DNA of 30,700 bases from an uncultured Oscillospiraceae bacterium (lineage in GTDB: Bacteria; Bacillota; Clostridia; Oscillospirales; Oscillospiraceae), in assembly GCA_910579725.1 (NCBI GenBank), contig CAJTUD010000031.1, forward strand, positions 1 through 30,700, in the 5' to 3' direction. Of this stretch, positions 16,051 to 23,107 are shown in pieces (position 1 is the stretch's first letter; every line of letters begins with the position of its first letter). Under the pieces are notes generated by a model. The model saw only the letters and a list, made by a program, of their open reading frames with translations. It had not been told where the DNA came from and ran no database searches. Both the position numbers and the translations under genes were made by a program.

Positions 16051-18261
16051 ATGGAGGAACGGGAGCATCCTGTCATTGAGCGCATTCTCGCGCTGTCCCA
16101 GCAGCCGGAGGACAGCGGCCGGGAGATCCGGATGGACCCCCGAGAGCTCCGGTCTGCCCGGGATATTGTGGACTTCATGGGAGAGATGCCCGGAGGATTT
16201 CTGATCTACCGGGCGGACGGCGGAGAGGAGATCATCTATGCCAATCAGGGGCTGCTGAGGATTTTCCAATGTGAGAGCCTGGAGGAATTTCTCGCGATGA
16301 CCGGAGGCTCCTTCCGCGGAATGGTGCATCCGGAGGACCTGGACGGCGTGGAGGCCAGCATCCGGCGGCAGATCAGGGAAAAGCAGCGGGACCTGGATTA
16401 TGTGGAGTACCGCGTCATCCGAAGGGACGGCGTCGTGCGCTGGATTGAGGATTACGGTCATTTTGTCCACAGTCCGCTGGTAGGGGATATTTTTTACGTA
16501 TTTCTGGCGGACGCTACCGAGAAAATGGAACGCCGCCGGTCTGAGAACGCCCGCCTGCTCCAGGAAAAGGAGCGGAGCGAACAGGAGCTGCTCCGCCGTA
16601 CGGAGGAGTACGACCGGGAACGGGCCCAGATGCGGCAGGAACACCTGCGCCGTCTGGAGGTTATCGAGGGACTGGGCGTCAATTATGATTCCATTTTCTA
16701 TGTGGACCTGGAAAATGGGAAAATTCTGCCTTACCGCCTCAGCCGCCGGGTGGAATCTGCTTTCAGCGAGCCCTGCCGCAGCCAGAATTATACCGAATAC
16801 TTCCATAAATATATTCTGACCTGGGTGCATCCGGAGGATCAGGCGCGGGTGATCCGGGAAACCGACGCGGAACGCGTCCGGGAACAGCTGGCCGCGGGAC
16901 CCACCTGCCGTCTGAATTACCGGGTGGTGGATCGGGGGGAGGTCCAGTATCTTCAGGTGCGGTTTGTTAACGTAAGCCAGAAGGAGCCGCCCTCTCAGAT
17001 CGTCATGGGATGCCGCCGGATGGATGAAGAGCTCCGGCGGGAGATGGAACAGAAACAGCAGCTGGAGGAGGCGCTGCGCAACGCGGAGCTGTCCATCACG
17101 GCCAAAAACACCTTCCTCTCCAATATGTCCCACGACATGCGGACCCCCCTCAACGCCATCTTCGGCTATACCGCCCTGGCCCGGAACCGTCTGGACGACA
17201 GGGAGGCTGCCGCAGGCTACCTGGACCGGATTGAGTCCAGCAGCCGCCAGCTGCTGGATATGATCGACAAGGTTCTCAAGCTCTCCTGGACGGACTCCAA
17301 CGAGGCGCGGGCGGAGGAGAGCCCCTGCTGCCTGGGGGATATTCTGAGAGAGGTCAGGGAGTTCCTGCTCCCGCAGGCGGAGGAGAAGCATCTTTCCTTT
17401 ACGCTGGACTGCTCGGAAGTGCGCCACGACGCCATTTACGGCGACCGGGAGAAGCTGAGCCAGCTGGTGATGTATCTGGCCAACAACGCTGTGACCTATA
17501 CGCCAGACGGCGGCAGCGTCTTCATCACCGCTGTGGAGGACGACGAGCTGCCCCACTCCTTTTCCGTCTACCGGATTATCGTGAGGGACACGGGCATCGG
17601 TATCGGGGAGGATTTCCTCCAGCAGATCTTTGAGCCCTTCACCCGGGAGCGGAACACAACCCTCAGCGGCGTGCATGGCGTGGGTCTGGGTCTGGCCATT
17701 GCCAAGAATCTGGCGGACCTGCTGGGGGGAGCCATCGAGGTGCACAGCGCGGTGGATCAGGGCAGCACCTTCACCGTTACCCTGCGGCTGCGGACACAGC
17801 CGCAGGCCGCCGGGAAAGAGACGCTGCCTGCGGCGCCATCCTGCCGCCGGATTCTGCTGGTGGAGGACAATGAGATCAATCTGGAAATTGAGACGGAGAT
17901 TCTCGGCAGTCTGGGGTTTCATCTGGATACCGCCGCCGACGGCCGCGCCGCGCTGGAAAAGGTACGGGCCTCCGCACCGGGGGACTACGATCTGATTCTG
18001 ATGGACATCCAGATGCCGGTGATGGACGGCTGGGAGGCTACCCGGGCCATCCGGGCGCTGGACAGCCCGGCCCTGGCAGGCATCCCGATTGTGGCTCTGT
18101 CGGCCAACGTGTTCGACAGCGACATCCAGAAGTCCCTGGACGCCGGTATGGACGCTCACCTGGGAAAGCCGGTCGACGTGCCGCTGCTGCTGCGGACCAT
18201 CGAGGAGGCTGTAGGGCGGCGGAACGCCGGAAAAGAAGCCCCCGGCCGGACGGAGAGGTGA
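16051..18261 (+). CDS. Soluble hybrid sensor histidine kinase (PAS-PAS-HisKA-HATPase-REC)
   Basis: This 736-aa protein has no membrane helix, so it should sense a cytoplasmic signal. PAS-like domains cover about residues 38-157 and 205-325, joined by a coiled coil (160-200). HisKA has the phospho-accepting His361 in SNMSHDMRTPLN. The ATPase domain shows the N-box (YLANNAVTYT), G1 DTGIGIG (513-519) and G2 GVGLGL (543-548). A receiver domain follows from about 598, with acidic D606, phospho-acceptor D652 in MDIQMPVMDG and K706. No separate response regulator or HPt gene is nearby, so its output partner is unknown. AAAGGAG precedes the ATG. The M23 peptidase gene begins 6 bases after its stop codon. 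Confidence 0.93.
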   Translation: MEEREHPVIERILALSQQPEDSGREIRMDPRELRSARDIVDFMGEMPGGFLIYRADGGEEIIYANQGLLRIFQCESLEEFLAMTGGSFRGMVHPEDLDGVEASIRRQIREKQRDLDYVEYRVIRRDGVVRWIEDYGHFVHSPLVGDIFYVFLADATEKMERRRSENARLLQEKERSEQELLRRTEEYDRERAQMRQEHLRRLEVIEGLGVNYDSIFYVDLENGKILPYRLSRRVESAFSEPCRSQNYTEYFHKYILTWVHPEDQARVIRETDAERVREQLAAGPTCRLNYRVVDRGEVQYLQVRFVNVSQKEPPSQIVMGCRRMDEELRREMEQKQQLEEALRNAELSITAKNTFLSNMSHDMRTPLNAIFGYTALARNRLDDREAAAGYLDRIESSSRQLLDMIDKVLKLSWTDSNEARAEESPCCLGDILREVREFLLPQAEEKHLSFTLDCSEVRHDAIYGDREKLSQLVMYLANNAVTYTPDGGSVFITAVEDDELPHSFSVYRIIVRDTGIGIGEDFLQQIFEPFTRERNTTLSGVHGVGLGLAIAKNLADLLGGAIEVHSAVDQGSTFTVTLRLRTQPQAAGKETLPAAPSCRRILLVEDNEINLEIETEILGSLGFHLDTAADGRAALEKVRASAPGDYDLILMDIQMPVMDGWEATRAIRALDSPALAGIPIVALSANVFDSDIQKSLDAGMDAHLGKPVDVPLLLRTIEEAVGRRNAGKEAPGRTER

Positions 18262-18267
18262 GAGAAA

Positions 18268-19209
18268 ATGCCATTATACTGCGACAGCGAGCTTTACTCT
18301 GTCGTAAGAGAGGAGCACCTGATTCACAGCGACTTTTTTCTGCGGTATCTGGAATTTCGGGAGGAGGCGGAACCGTCGGCGCTGATTTTGACCTGTCTCT
18401 CCGGCGGGGAGGTCTGCCGGGAGGTGCGCTACAGCGCGTCCGAAATTGCCGCCCGGTTTGCCTACGGCCGGCAGGAGCTTCCCCGGTACCGGGACAGCAG
18501 CCTGGGGCGCATCCTGGGGCTGGCTTACCGTCCGGAGACGGCTTTTCTCCACGAGCATTTTGCCTTCTTTGCCTCCGCCCCGGTGGACGCGCTGCACATC
18601 AGCGCGGACTGCGGCGGGCGGAGACTGGAGAAAGACGTCCGGGTGATCCCCTATCAAAGCCCCAACCGCTACCGGTTTCCTCTGAGGGGTACGGTGCTGG
18701 TGACGGATACTTACCCCTCCGTGAATTCCCACCGCTGGTGCAGGAACAGCGAGTACGCATTCGACGCGGGACGCTTTGACGGAACGCTGCTGCACAGCCG
18801 GATTGCGGGCGCACCGGTATACGCCGCCTGCGGCGGAGTGGTGGAGGAAGCTTTTGACGGACTGGAGGATACGGATACCTGCCTGGAGCTGGTGGAGCAG
18901 CAGTATGGGGAAGGCGTCCGGATCGACGGCAACCACGTGCTGCTTCGCCACGAGGGGGATGAGCTGTCGCTGTACGCCCATCTGCAAAAGGGCAGCGTCG
19001 CCGTTCAGACAGGGCAGACCGTTCGGGCTGGCCAGCGGATCGGCCGGGTGGGCAGCAGCGGTTCCAGCTGGGTTCCCCATCTGCACTTCCATGTCATGCT
19101 CCGGGGAATTGAGGGACCCGGCGTTCCGGTTAAATTTGAAAATCTGCGGACCATCCTGGGTGAACCGTGTATGCTGGAAGATACGGTGAACCTGGTGAGG
19201 GCAGAGTGA
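18268..19209 (+). CDS. M23-family (LytM-like) peptidase without signal peptide
   Basis: This 313-aa protein has a unique N-terminal half and an M23 metallopeptidase domain from about residue 135. Candidate zinc ligands are H155 and D166 (SHRWCRNSEYAFD) and the HLHFH motif with H271 and H273; H238 in LYAHL is the usual catalytic His. GxxVxAGQxIGxVGSSG is typical of the family. These enzymes cut peptidoglycan cross-bridges, but no signal peptide or membrane helix is present. Its RBS lies within the kinase 3' end, so it is probably co-expressed with the kinase. A cytoplasmic, forespore or lysis-released role is possible but not shown. Confidence 0.85.
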   Translation: MPLYCDSELYSVVREEHLIHSDFFLRYLEFREEAEPSALILTCLSGGEVCREVRYSASEIAARFAYGRQELPRYRDSSLGRILGLAYRPETAFLHEHFAFFASAPVDALHISADCGGRRLEKDVRVIPYQSPNRYRFPLRGTVLVTDTYPSVNSHRWCRNSEYAFDAGRFDGTLLHSRIAGAPVYAACGGVVEEAFDGLEDTDTCLELVEQQYGEGVRIDGNHVLLRHEGDELSLYAHLQKGSVAVQTGQTVRAGQRIGRVGSSGSSWVPHLHFHVMLRGIEGPGVPVKFENLRTILGEPCMLEDTVNLVRAE

Positions 19210-19244
19210 AAACAGAGGAGAGCGCATGCGCTCTCCTCTGTTTT
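19209..19244 (+). terminator. Terminator: 36-bp perfect palindrome
   Basis: Bases 19209-19226 and 19227-19244 are perfectly complementary, starting AAAACAGAGGAGAG and ending CTCTCCTCTGTTTT. It overlaps the last base of the M23 stop codon. The symmetry makes it a possible terminator in both directions, with only four T after the stem. Confidence 0.7.
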
Positions 19245-19295
19245 GCACCTCCCTTCGCTCCGCCGCATAGGATGGCAAAAACAGGAGGTACGCCT

Positions 19296-20033
19296 ATGCC
19301 TATCCTATATTTGAGCCCAAGTACACAGGAAAACAACATGTACGTCACCGGTACCGGCAGCGAGGAATACTGGATGAACCGTCTGGCGGACGCCATGATC
19401 CCTTATCTCAACAGCTGCGGTATCCGCTACAAGCGCAACACTCCCGATATGACCGCCGGCAGTTCCATCCGTCAGGCCAACCAGGGCTGGTATGACTTCT
19501 ATCTGGCGCTCCACTCCAATGCCGCCGGAGAAGGCAACTACGGCAACGTCCGGGGGATTATCGCCTTTTACTACCCCACCAGCACCCAGGGCCAGCGTGC
19601 AGCTCAGATTTTCGTCAATAATCTCCGGGAGATTTATCCCATTCCCAGCAAGGTGGTCACACGCTCCACCACCAGCCTGGGGGAGGTCCGGGATTCCAAG
19701 TTCCCGGCTGTGCTGCTGGAGATCGGGTACCACGACAACGTGGAGGACGCCCAGTGGATTGAGGGGAACATCAACGAAATCGCCCGGAATCTGGTCCTGA
19801 GCCTGACAGACTATTTCGGCATCCCCTTTATCTGGCCCACGGACCCCTGGGAAGGAACGGTCCACGCCGGAGGAGGCACGCTGAATCTCCGCAGCCGCCC
19901 CAGCACCAGCTCCTCTGTGATCGCCAGTATCCCCGACGGCGCGACGGTGCGGGTCTACGGACAGTATGAGGACTGGTACGTGGTCCGCTATGGGGATTAC
20001 GTGGGATACGCCTCGGCTCAGTTCATCAGCTGA
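19296..20033 (+). CDS. N-acetylmuramoyl-L-alanine amidase (Amidase_3) with SH3b domain
   Basis: This 245-aa protein has an Amidase_3 domain over about residues 1-178 and a bacterial SH3 domain at 190-245 (TLNLRSRPSTSSSVIASIPD). The zinc/catalytic residues are E23 or E24, H73 (LALHSNA) and E142 (LLEIGYHDN). The usual first His motif is replaced by LSPSTQENN, a variant known among clostridial amidases. It should cleave the amide between N-acetylmuramic acid and the stem peptide. There is no signal peptide. AGGAGG 7 bases before the ATG at 19296 fixes the start. It follows the M23 gene behind a palindromic terminator, so it may be read through or use a weak promoter of its own. Confidence 0.88.
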   Translation: MPILYLSPSTQENNMYVTGTGSEEYWMNRLADAMIPYLNSCGIRYKRNTPDMTAGSSIRQANQGWYDFYLALHSNAAGEGNYGNVRGIIAFYYPTSTQGQRAAQIFVNNLREIYPIPSKVVTRSTTSLGEVRDSKFPAVLLEIGYHDNVEDAQWIEGNINEIARNLVLSLTDYFGIPFIWPTDPWEGTVHAGGGTLNLRSRPSTSSSVIASIPDGATVRVYGQYEDWYVVRYGDYVGYASAQFIS

Positions 20034-20075
20034 CTTTGGCGGCCGGGGCATCCCGGCGGGGTCCCGGCTCCGCAG

Positions 20076-20113
20076 AAAACCGCCCGCGGGCAGAGAGCCC
20101 GCGAGCGGTTTTT
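20076..20113 (+). terminator. Terminator between the amidase and hemerythrin genes, probably bidirectional
   Basis: AAAACCGC and CCGCGGGC (20076-20091) pair with GCCCGCG and AGCGGTTTT (20097-20112) with one bulge. TTTTT follows on the plus strand and TTTTC on the minus strand. It can end both convergent genes. Confidence 0.8.
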
Positions 20114-20151
20114 CCGGAAACCGGCTTTTGCCTGCTGCGCGCCGGGCCCCG

Positions 20152-21054
20152 TCAGGCGACCTGCCCGCCGGCGTCCAGCAGATCGAAGCAGAGCGCAAAG
20201 CAGTCCTCCTTTATGCGGAACAGCAGACTGTGCCGGGGAGCGCGTTCCTGGAAAATCTGGTCGAACTCCCTGCTCTCCAGTGTGCGCTCCTCCTCCAGCT
20301 GATAGACGTTCGGGTCCTTTTCAAAGGTGGCGGCGGCCCGCTGGACCAGGTTCTGAGCGATTTCCTGTACGGCGAAACGGACGATCTCGCTCCGGTTGTA
20401 AAGCTCCATTCCGAACATCAGACCGGCCGCCCGGCGGAGCATGGATTCCCCGATGACCAGGATGAACCGCAGCCGCCGCCCATCTCCGGTGCGATAGATC
20501 AGCTGGTAATACCGGGCGTCCGCGACGGAGCGCCTGGTGGTGAAGCTGCCGATCAGCTGGACCTCTGAGCCGAACATCTCTTGCAGGGGTGTGAGAATCA
20601 TCCCCCGGACCAGGGCCAGCTGCCCGTCTGGCTGAAACAGTGGAAAATCCCGGAACGATCCTCCGGTGATGGCCCGGTCCTCCATGATGATGTGTCCGGT
20701 CAGCCACCCGGTACACACGCCGATAAAGCGCTGTACCGCCTCGATGGAAAAATCAGACTCGTAAAGGGCCTGCTCCAGCGCCGGGAGGGTTTCCAGTTTC
20801 ATTCTGTCGTGGTGCCGCTTGTGGGCTGGATAGCCGGAATACCCTATTTCCCGCATATAGGCCTCCTCCTCGGCAAAATGCTGGATGGCGTAAGCTTTGA
20901 AGTATTTGATTCCTTCCACGCAGGCAAATCTGTCTTCGTGTTTTTCAAGATACAGATCCATGATTTTCTGGACGATGGAAAAAAGTCTTCGGTGCGCCTG
21001 ATCAACGATCTCCACACCGATATTGAAACGATCCTGCCATTGGATTTGATGCAT
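20152..21054 (-). CDS. Hemerythrin-domain protein with an uncharacterised C-terminal domain
   Basis: This 300-aa protein has an N-terminal bacteriohemerythrin domain (about 1-130) with all seven di-iron ligands at canonical spacing: H21, H59, E63, H78, H82, H121 and D126. Such domains bind O2, NO or iron; in anaerobes they often sense or scavenge oxygen. Residues 135-300 form a separate alpha/beta domain (RYYQLIYRTGDGRRLRFILV, then helices SEIVRFAVQEIAQNLV). This faintly recalls CheX/FliM-like folds, but the phosphatase motif is not intact, so I leave it unassigned. AAGGGA precedes the ATG. It is convergent with the amidase gene. Confidence 0.85.
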   Translation of the reverse strand: MHQIQWQDRFNIGVEIVDQAHRRLFSIVQKIMDLYLEKHEDRFACVEGIKYFKAYAIQHFAEEEAYMREIGYSGYPAHKRHHDRMKLETLPALEQALYESDFSIEAVQRFIGVCTGWLTGHIIMEDRAITGGSFRDFPLFQPDGQLALVRGMILTPLQEMFGSEVQLIGSFTTRRSVADARYYQLIYRTGDGRRLRFILVIGESMLRRAAGLMFGMELYNRSEIVRFAVQEIAQNLVQRAAATFEKDPNVYQLEEERTLESREFDQIFQERAPRHSLLFRIKEDCFALCFDLLDAGGQVA

Positions 21055-21162
21055 ATTGTTCCCTTCTTTTCTGCCGCCCGCAGGATTTCAGGCGGAATGG
21101 GGTTCGTAAGGTGCATTGCGGCTGCCGGGAGCATGGCCGACCCGGCTTTTGCCGGCTGCTGT

Positions 21163-21168
21163 ATTATA
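21163..21168 (-). promoter_or_regulatory. Possible -10 element of the hemerythrin gene
   Basis: A perfect TATAAT is read on the minus strand, about 110 bases before the start codon. The -35 at 17 bases is poor (TCGCGT). The leader between them can form GCCGGC-based hairpins. Confidence 0.35.
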
Positions 21169-21191
21169 TGTTTGAAACGATGAAAACGCGA

Positions 21192-21232
21192 CGGGGCCGC
21201 TCTCCGATCCGTCTGATCGAAAAGCGGCCCCG
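21192..21232 (-). terminator. Hairpin with 10-bp stem (minus-strand terminator-like)
   Basis: CGGGGCCGCT (21192-21201) pairs with AGCGGCCCCG (21223-21232). On the minus strand TCGCGTTTTC follows. It lies just past the degraded regulator remnant. Confidence 0.5.
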
Positions 21233-21244
21233 CGCTGCCGGCCG

Positions 21245-21378
21245 TCAGGGAGAAGCTGCCGGGTGGGGGCCGTCCGGTACTCCTCCTCTGATATCAGGGC
21301 GGTGTACTCGTTTCTGCCCCTCAGATTCCTTGTCTTGAAAATCCCCTTGTTCACCAGCTGTCCCAGAAGGGGGGGCAG
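21245..21378 (-). pseudogene. Fragment resembling the C-terminal end of a BlaI/MecI-type repressor
   Basis: On the minus strand a short frame reads LLGQLVNKGIFKTR, then GRNEYTALISEEEYR. The pattern L-x-x-L-x-x-K-G ... GR-x-x-x-Y ... L-I-S-x-x-E-Y is that of the wing and following segment of BlaI/MecI/CopY winged-helix repressors. The DNA-binding helix upstream is missing. A run of seven G at 21369-21375 sits where the frame breaks. No start codon or RBS fits. The region is probably a decayed gene; the family match is by eye. Confidence 0.35.
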
Positions 21379-21399
21379 GGTGTTTTTCTGTCAGGGCCA

Positions 21400-21665
21400 A
21401 AAATTCAGTTGAAATCTCAGTGGCCTCATGCAATTTGCGCACTACTGATACAACACCAGAGATACTTCCTTTTTCCAGCAGTTCCCGCAACAATCCACTG
21501 CTTAGGTGGTTTTTGGAAAGAATAATTCGCTTCCCCAGGCAAAAGCATCCGGAAGTATATGCGTGGGCAAATATTGGCACTTGAGCCACCCGGTGATAAC
21601 AGCAGCATTGTTCGGGATCACCAGGACAGGACGGATGCCACCTTGCTCTGAAGCAAAATGGGGGC
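21400..21665 (-). pseudogene. Degraded mazF-like toxin gene
   Basis: A minus-strand frame reads SEQGGIRPVLVIPNN and then LPTHILPDAF before a stop. In the neighbouring frame the similarity continues as LGKRIILSK and LLRELLEKG. These follow the order of MazF/PemK proteins (GSEQGGxRPVLVIQN, LPTHxxL, DSVVLLEQIRT, KRRLREK), and the intact MazF at 22473-22838 gives the template. The 5' end (RGDIYYADLSP) is absent and at least one frameshift, near 21560, is needed. The gene is therefore dead. It is more A+T-rich than its surroundings. Confidence 0.55.
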
Positions 21666-21768
21666 ACACGTATTGCGTAAAGCCTCTTGAAAATGGCCAA
21701 GCGGGTTGCAGCAGAGATAATTAGCAGAAATGTATACGGTGCGAAAATGCCCGATTTTTGTTGAATAG

Positions 21769-21809
21769 AACAAGGATGCCGTCCCGTTACCCTGGGCGGC
21801 ATCCTTGTT
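21769..21809 (-). terminator. 13-bp hairpin downstream of the secreted-protein gene
   Basis: AACAAGGATGCCG (21769-21781) pairs perfectly with CGGCATCCTTGTT (21797-21809). On the minus strand CTATTCAAC follows, a weak tail. It lies 58 bases past the stop of the 160-aa gene and probably ends the mazF unit. Confidence 0.6.
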
Positions 21810-21867
21810 AGAAATTTATACCTTCTATATTCTCGCAATAAAGGCTGTTCCCGCAGCCTGTCCGCCA

Positions 21868-22350
21868 TCACCGGACGGTGTAGCTCCCCCGCACCAGCAG
21901 CGACGCGCCGGCGGCGGCGGTCACACCCCTGCTGCCGGTCATCAGATAGAGGTGGTTCTGCTCAAGAGCGGCGCCGCCGCCAAGAGTTCCTCCTGTGGTG
22001 GTGTCCACCAGTCCCGGGGAGGGTGCGGCGGCACACACGGCGGCGCCGGAGCGCAGCAGTACCTCGCAGCCCTCCTCACCGGTAAGGGTCTGCCCGGCGT
22101 TCAAGGTGACGGCAGCATACACTGAAGAGGCAGAACCGCCCAGCTCCGCTGTCAGACGGCTGTTCCGCTCCGCGATCAGCCGGTCCACCTTATCCATCAC
22201 CTGGCCGGTAAAAGTCTCCGTCAGGTAGCTGAGCGTCACCAGCGGGTCGCTCTGGGAGCCCGCGCCGCCGGCGGCCATGGCCCCCGCGGCAGTCAGTCCC
22301 GCCAGAGCCAGCAGGGCGCACAGCAGGATTCTCAGTTTCTTCTTTTTCAT
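21868..22350 (-). CDS. Small secreted protein of unknown function
   Basis: This 160-aa product begins MKKKKLRILLCALLALAGL, a clear signal peptide with probable cleavage near residue 26 (AMAAG). The mature part has a predicted helix (LTETFTGQVMDKVDRLIAERNS) and then a glycine- and threonine-rich stretch likely to be beta-structured. It ends SLLVRGSYTVR. No Cys lipobox is seen, so the protein is released or sorted to the wall by means not visible here. It follows mazF by about 120 bases with an imperfect hairpin between them. GAGAGGAAAG precedes the ATG. No family is recognised. Confidence 0.75.
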   Translation of the reverse strand: MKKKKLRILLCALLALAGLTAAGAMAAGGAGSQSDPLVTLSYLTETFTGQVMDKVDRLIAERNSRLTAELGGSASSVYAAVTLNAGQTLTGEEGCEVLLRSGAAVCAAAPSPGLVDTTTGGTLGGGAALEQNHLYLMTGSRGVTAAAGASLLVRGSYTVR

Positions 22351-22409
22351 GGCGCTTTCCTCTCTTATGTAGTAAGGACCCCTGTAAGCGCAGGTCCTCA
22401 GGCTTTGGC

Positions 22410-22445
22410 AGGCCCGCGGGGGACCGGATGCCCCGCCGCGGACCT
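22410..22445 (-). terminator. Imperfect G+C-rich hairpin between mazF and the secreted-protein gene
   Basis: AGGCCCGCGGGG (22410-22421) can pair with CCCCGCCGCGGACCT (22431-22445) with mismatches. There is no T-run. It may only partly separate the two genes. Confidence 0.3.
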
Positions 22446-22472
22446 GTATCCTTTTCCGTCAACGACCCGTGA

Positions 22473-22838
22473 CTATACGAGTCTCTCGCTGTGCAGACCG
22501 AAGCTGACCGCGATGGCCGCGTCCACTCTGTCCATCAGTTCCTTGTCCACGCGCCCCATCTTTTCCCGAAGACGGCGCTTATCCAGCGTGCGGATCTGTT
22601 CCAATAATACCACAGAATCACGGGTAAGTCCATAGTTTTGCGCTGCCAATTCTATGTGGGTGGGCAGCTTTGCCTTTCCCGTCTGGCTTGTGATGGCCGC
22701 CACGATCACCGTGGGGCTGTATCGGTTCCCTGTATCGTTCTGAACGATCAGCACGGGACGGACGCCGCCCTGCTCACTCCCTACCACCGGGCTGAGGTCG
22801 GCATAATAGATGTCGCCGCGTTTTACGCTTGTATCCAC
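22473..22838 (-). CDS. mazF: MazF/NdoA-type endoribonuclease toxin
   Basis: This 121-aa PemK/MazF-family protein is an mRNA interferase that cuts RNA at short motifs. VKRGDIYYADLSP, GSEQGGVRPVLIVQND, the catalytic-site region VIVAAIT, KLPTHIEL and DSVVLLEQIRTLDKRRL follow closely the order and sequence of Bacillus NdoA. Start choice: GTG at 22838 has GGAG 10 bases upstream, whereas GTG at 22847 (three residues longer) has it only one base away. No antitoxin gene is found next to it: upstream is the divergent surface-protein gene, downstream a secreted protein. Its partner, if any, is elsewhere. Confidence 0.92.
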   Translation of the reverse strand: MDTSVKRGDIYYADLSPVVGSEQGGVRPVLIVQNDTGNRYSPTVIVAAITSQTGKAKLPTHIELAAQNYGLTRDSVVLLEQIRTLDKRRLREKMGRVDKELMDRVDAAIAVSFGLHSERLV

Positions 22839-23032
22839 AAAGTTCACACTCCGCCGGAAGAAGTGCCCGAAGCATTCGGGCCACTATCATTCTCCCACGC
22901 AGCCGCGGATTTTATACGGCGGTCCCCGGTAAATTGACGGCCGCCGCAGGACACCGGGATTCCCTGCCCCGAAGTATCTTATGTCCTTCCGGCGCTCAAT
23001 GTTACATTTCCGTTACCGCCCGGTCCAGCCGG

Positions 23033-23061
23033 TGGACAACCGGAGACGGATATGGTATAGT
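23033..23061 (+). promoter_or_regulatory. Promoter of the phosphodiester glycosidase-SLH gene
   Basis: TGGACA (23033-23038), a 17-base spacer and TATAGT (23056-23061) lie 46 bases before the start codon. Confidence 0.7.
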
Positions 23062-23107
23062 ATGGCTGATCCGTTATAACCCACCGCGAACAAGAAAAGG
23101 AGATTCC

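Noticed and set aside
15926..16204. 92-aa reading frame overlapping the start of the hybrid kinase
   Set aside because: The kinase promoter (15992-16020) lies inside it, and beyond 16051 it is a shadow of the kinase gene in another frame.
16051..19209. Cyclic-oligonucleotide or other phage-defence operon around the hybrid kinase
   Set aside because: The genes are an ordinary PAS-HisKA-REC kinase and peptidoglycan hydrolases; no nucleotide cyclase, effector nuclease or transmembrane effector is present.
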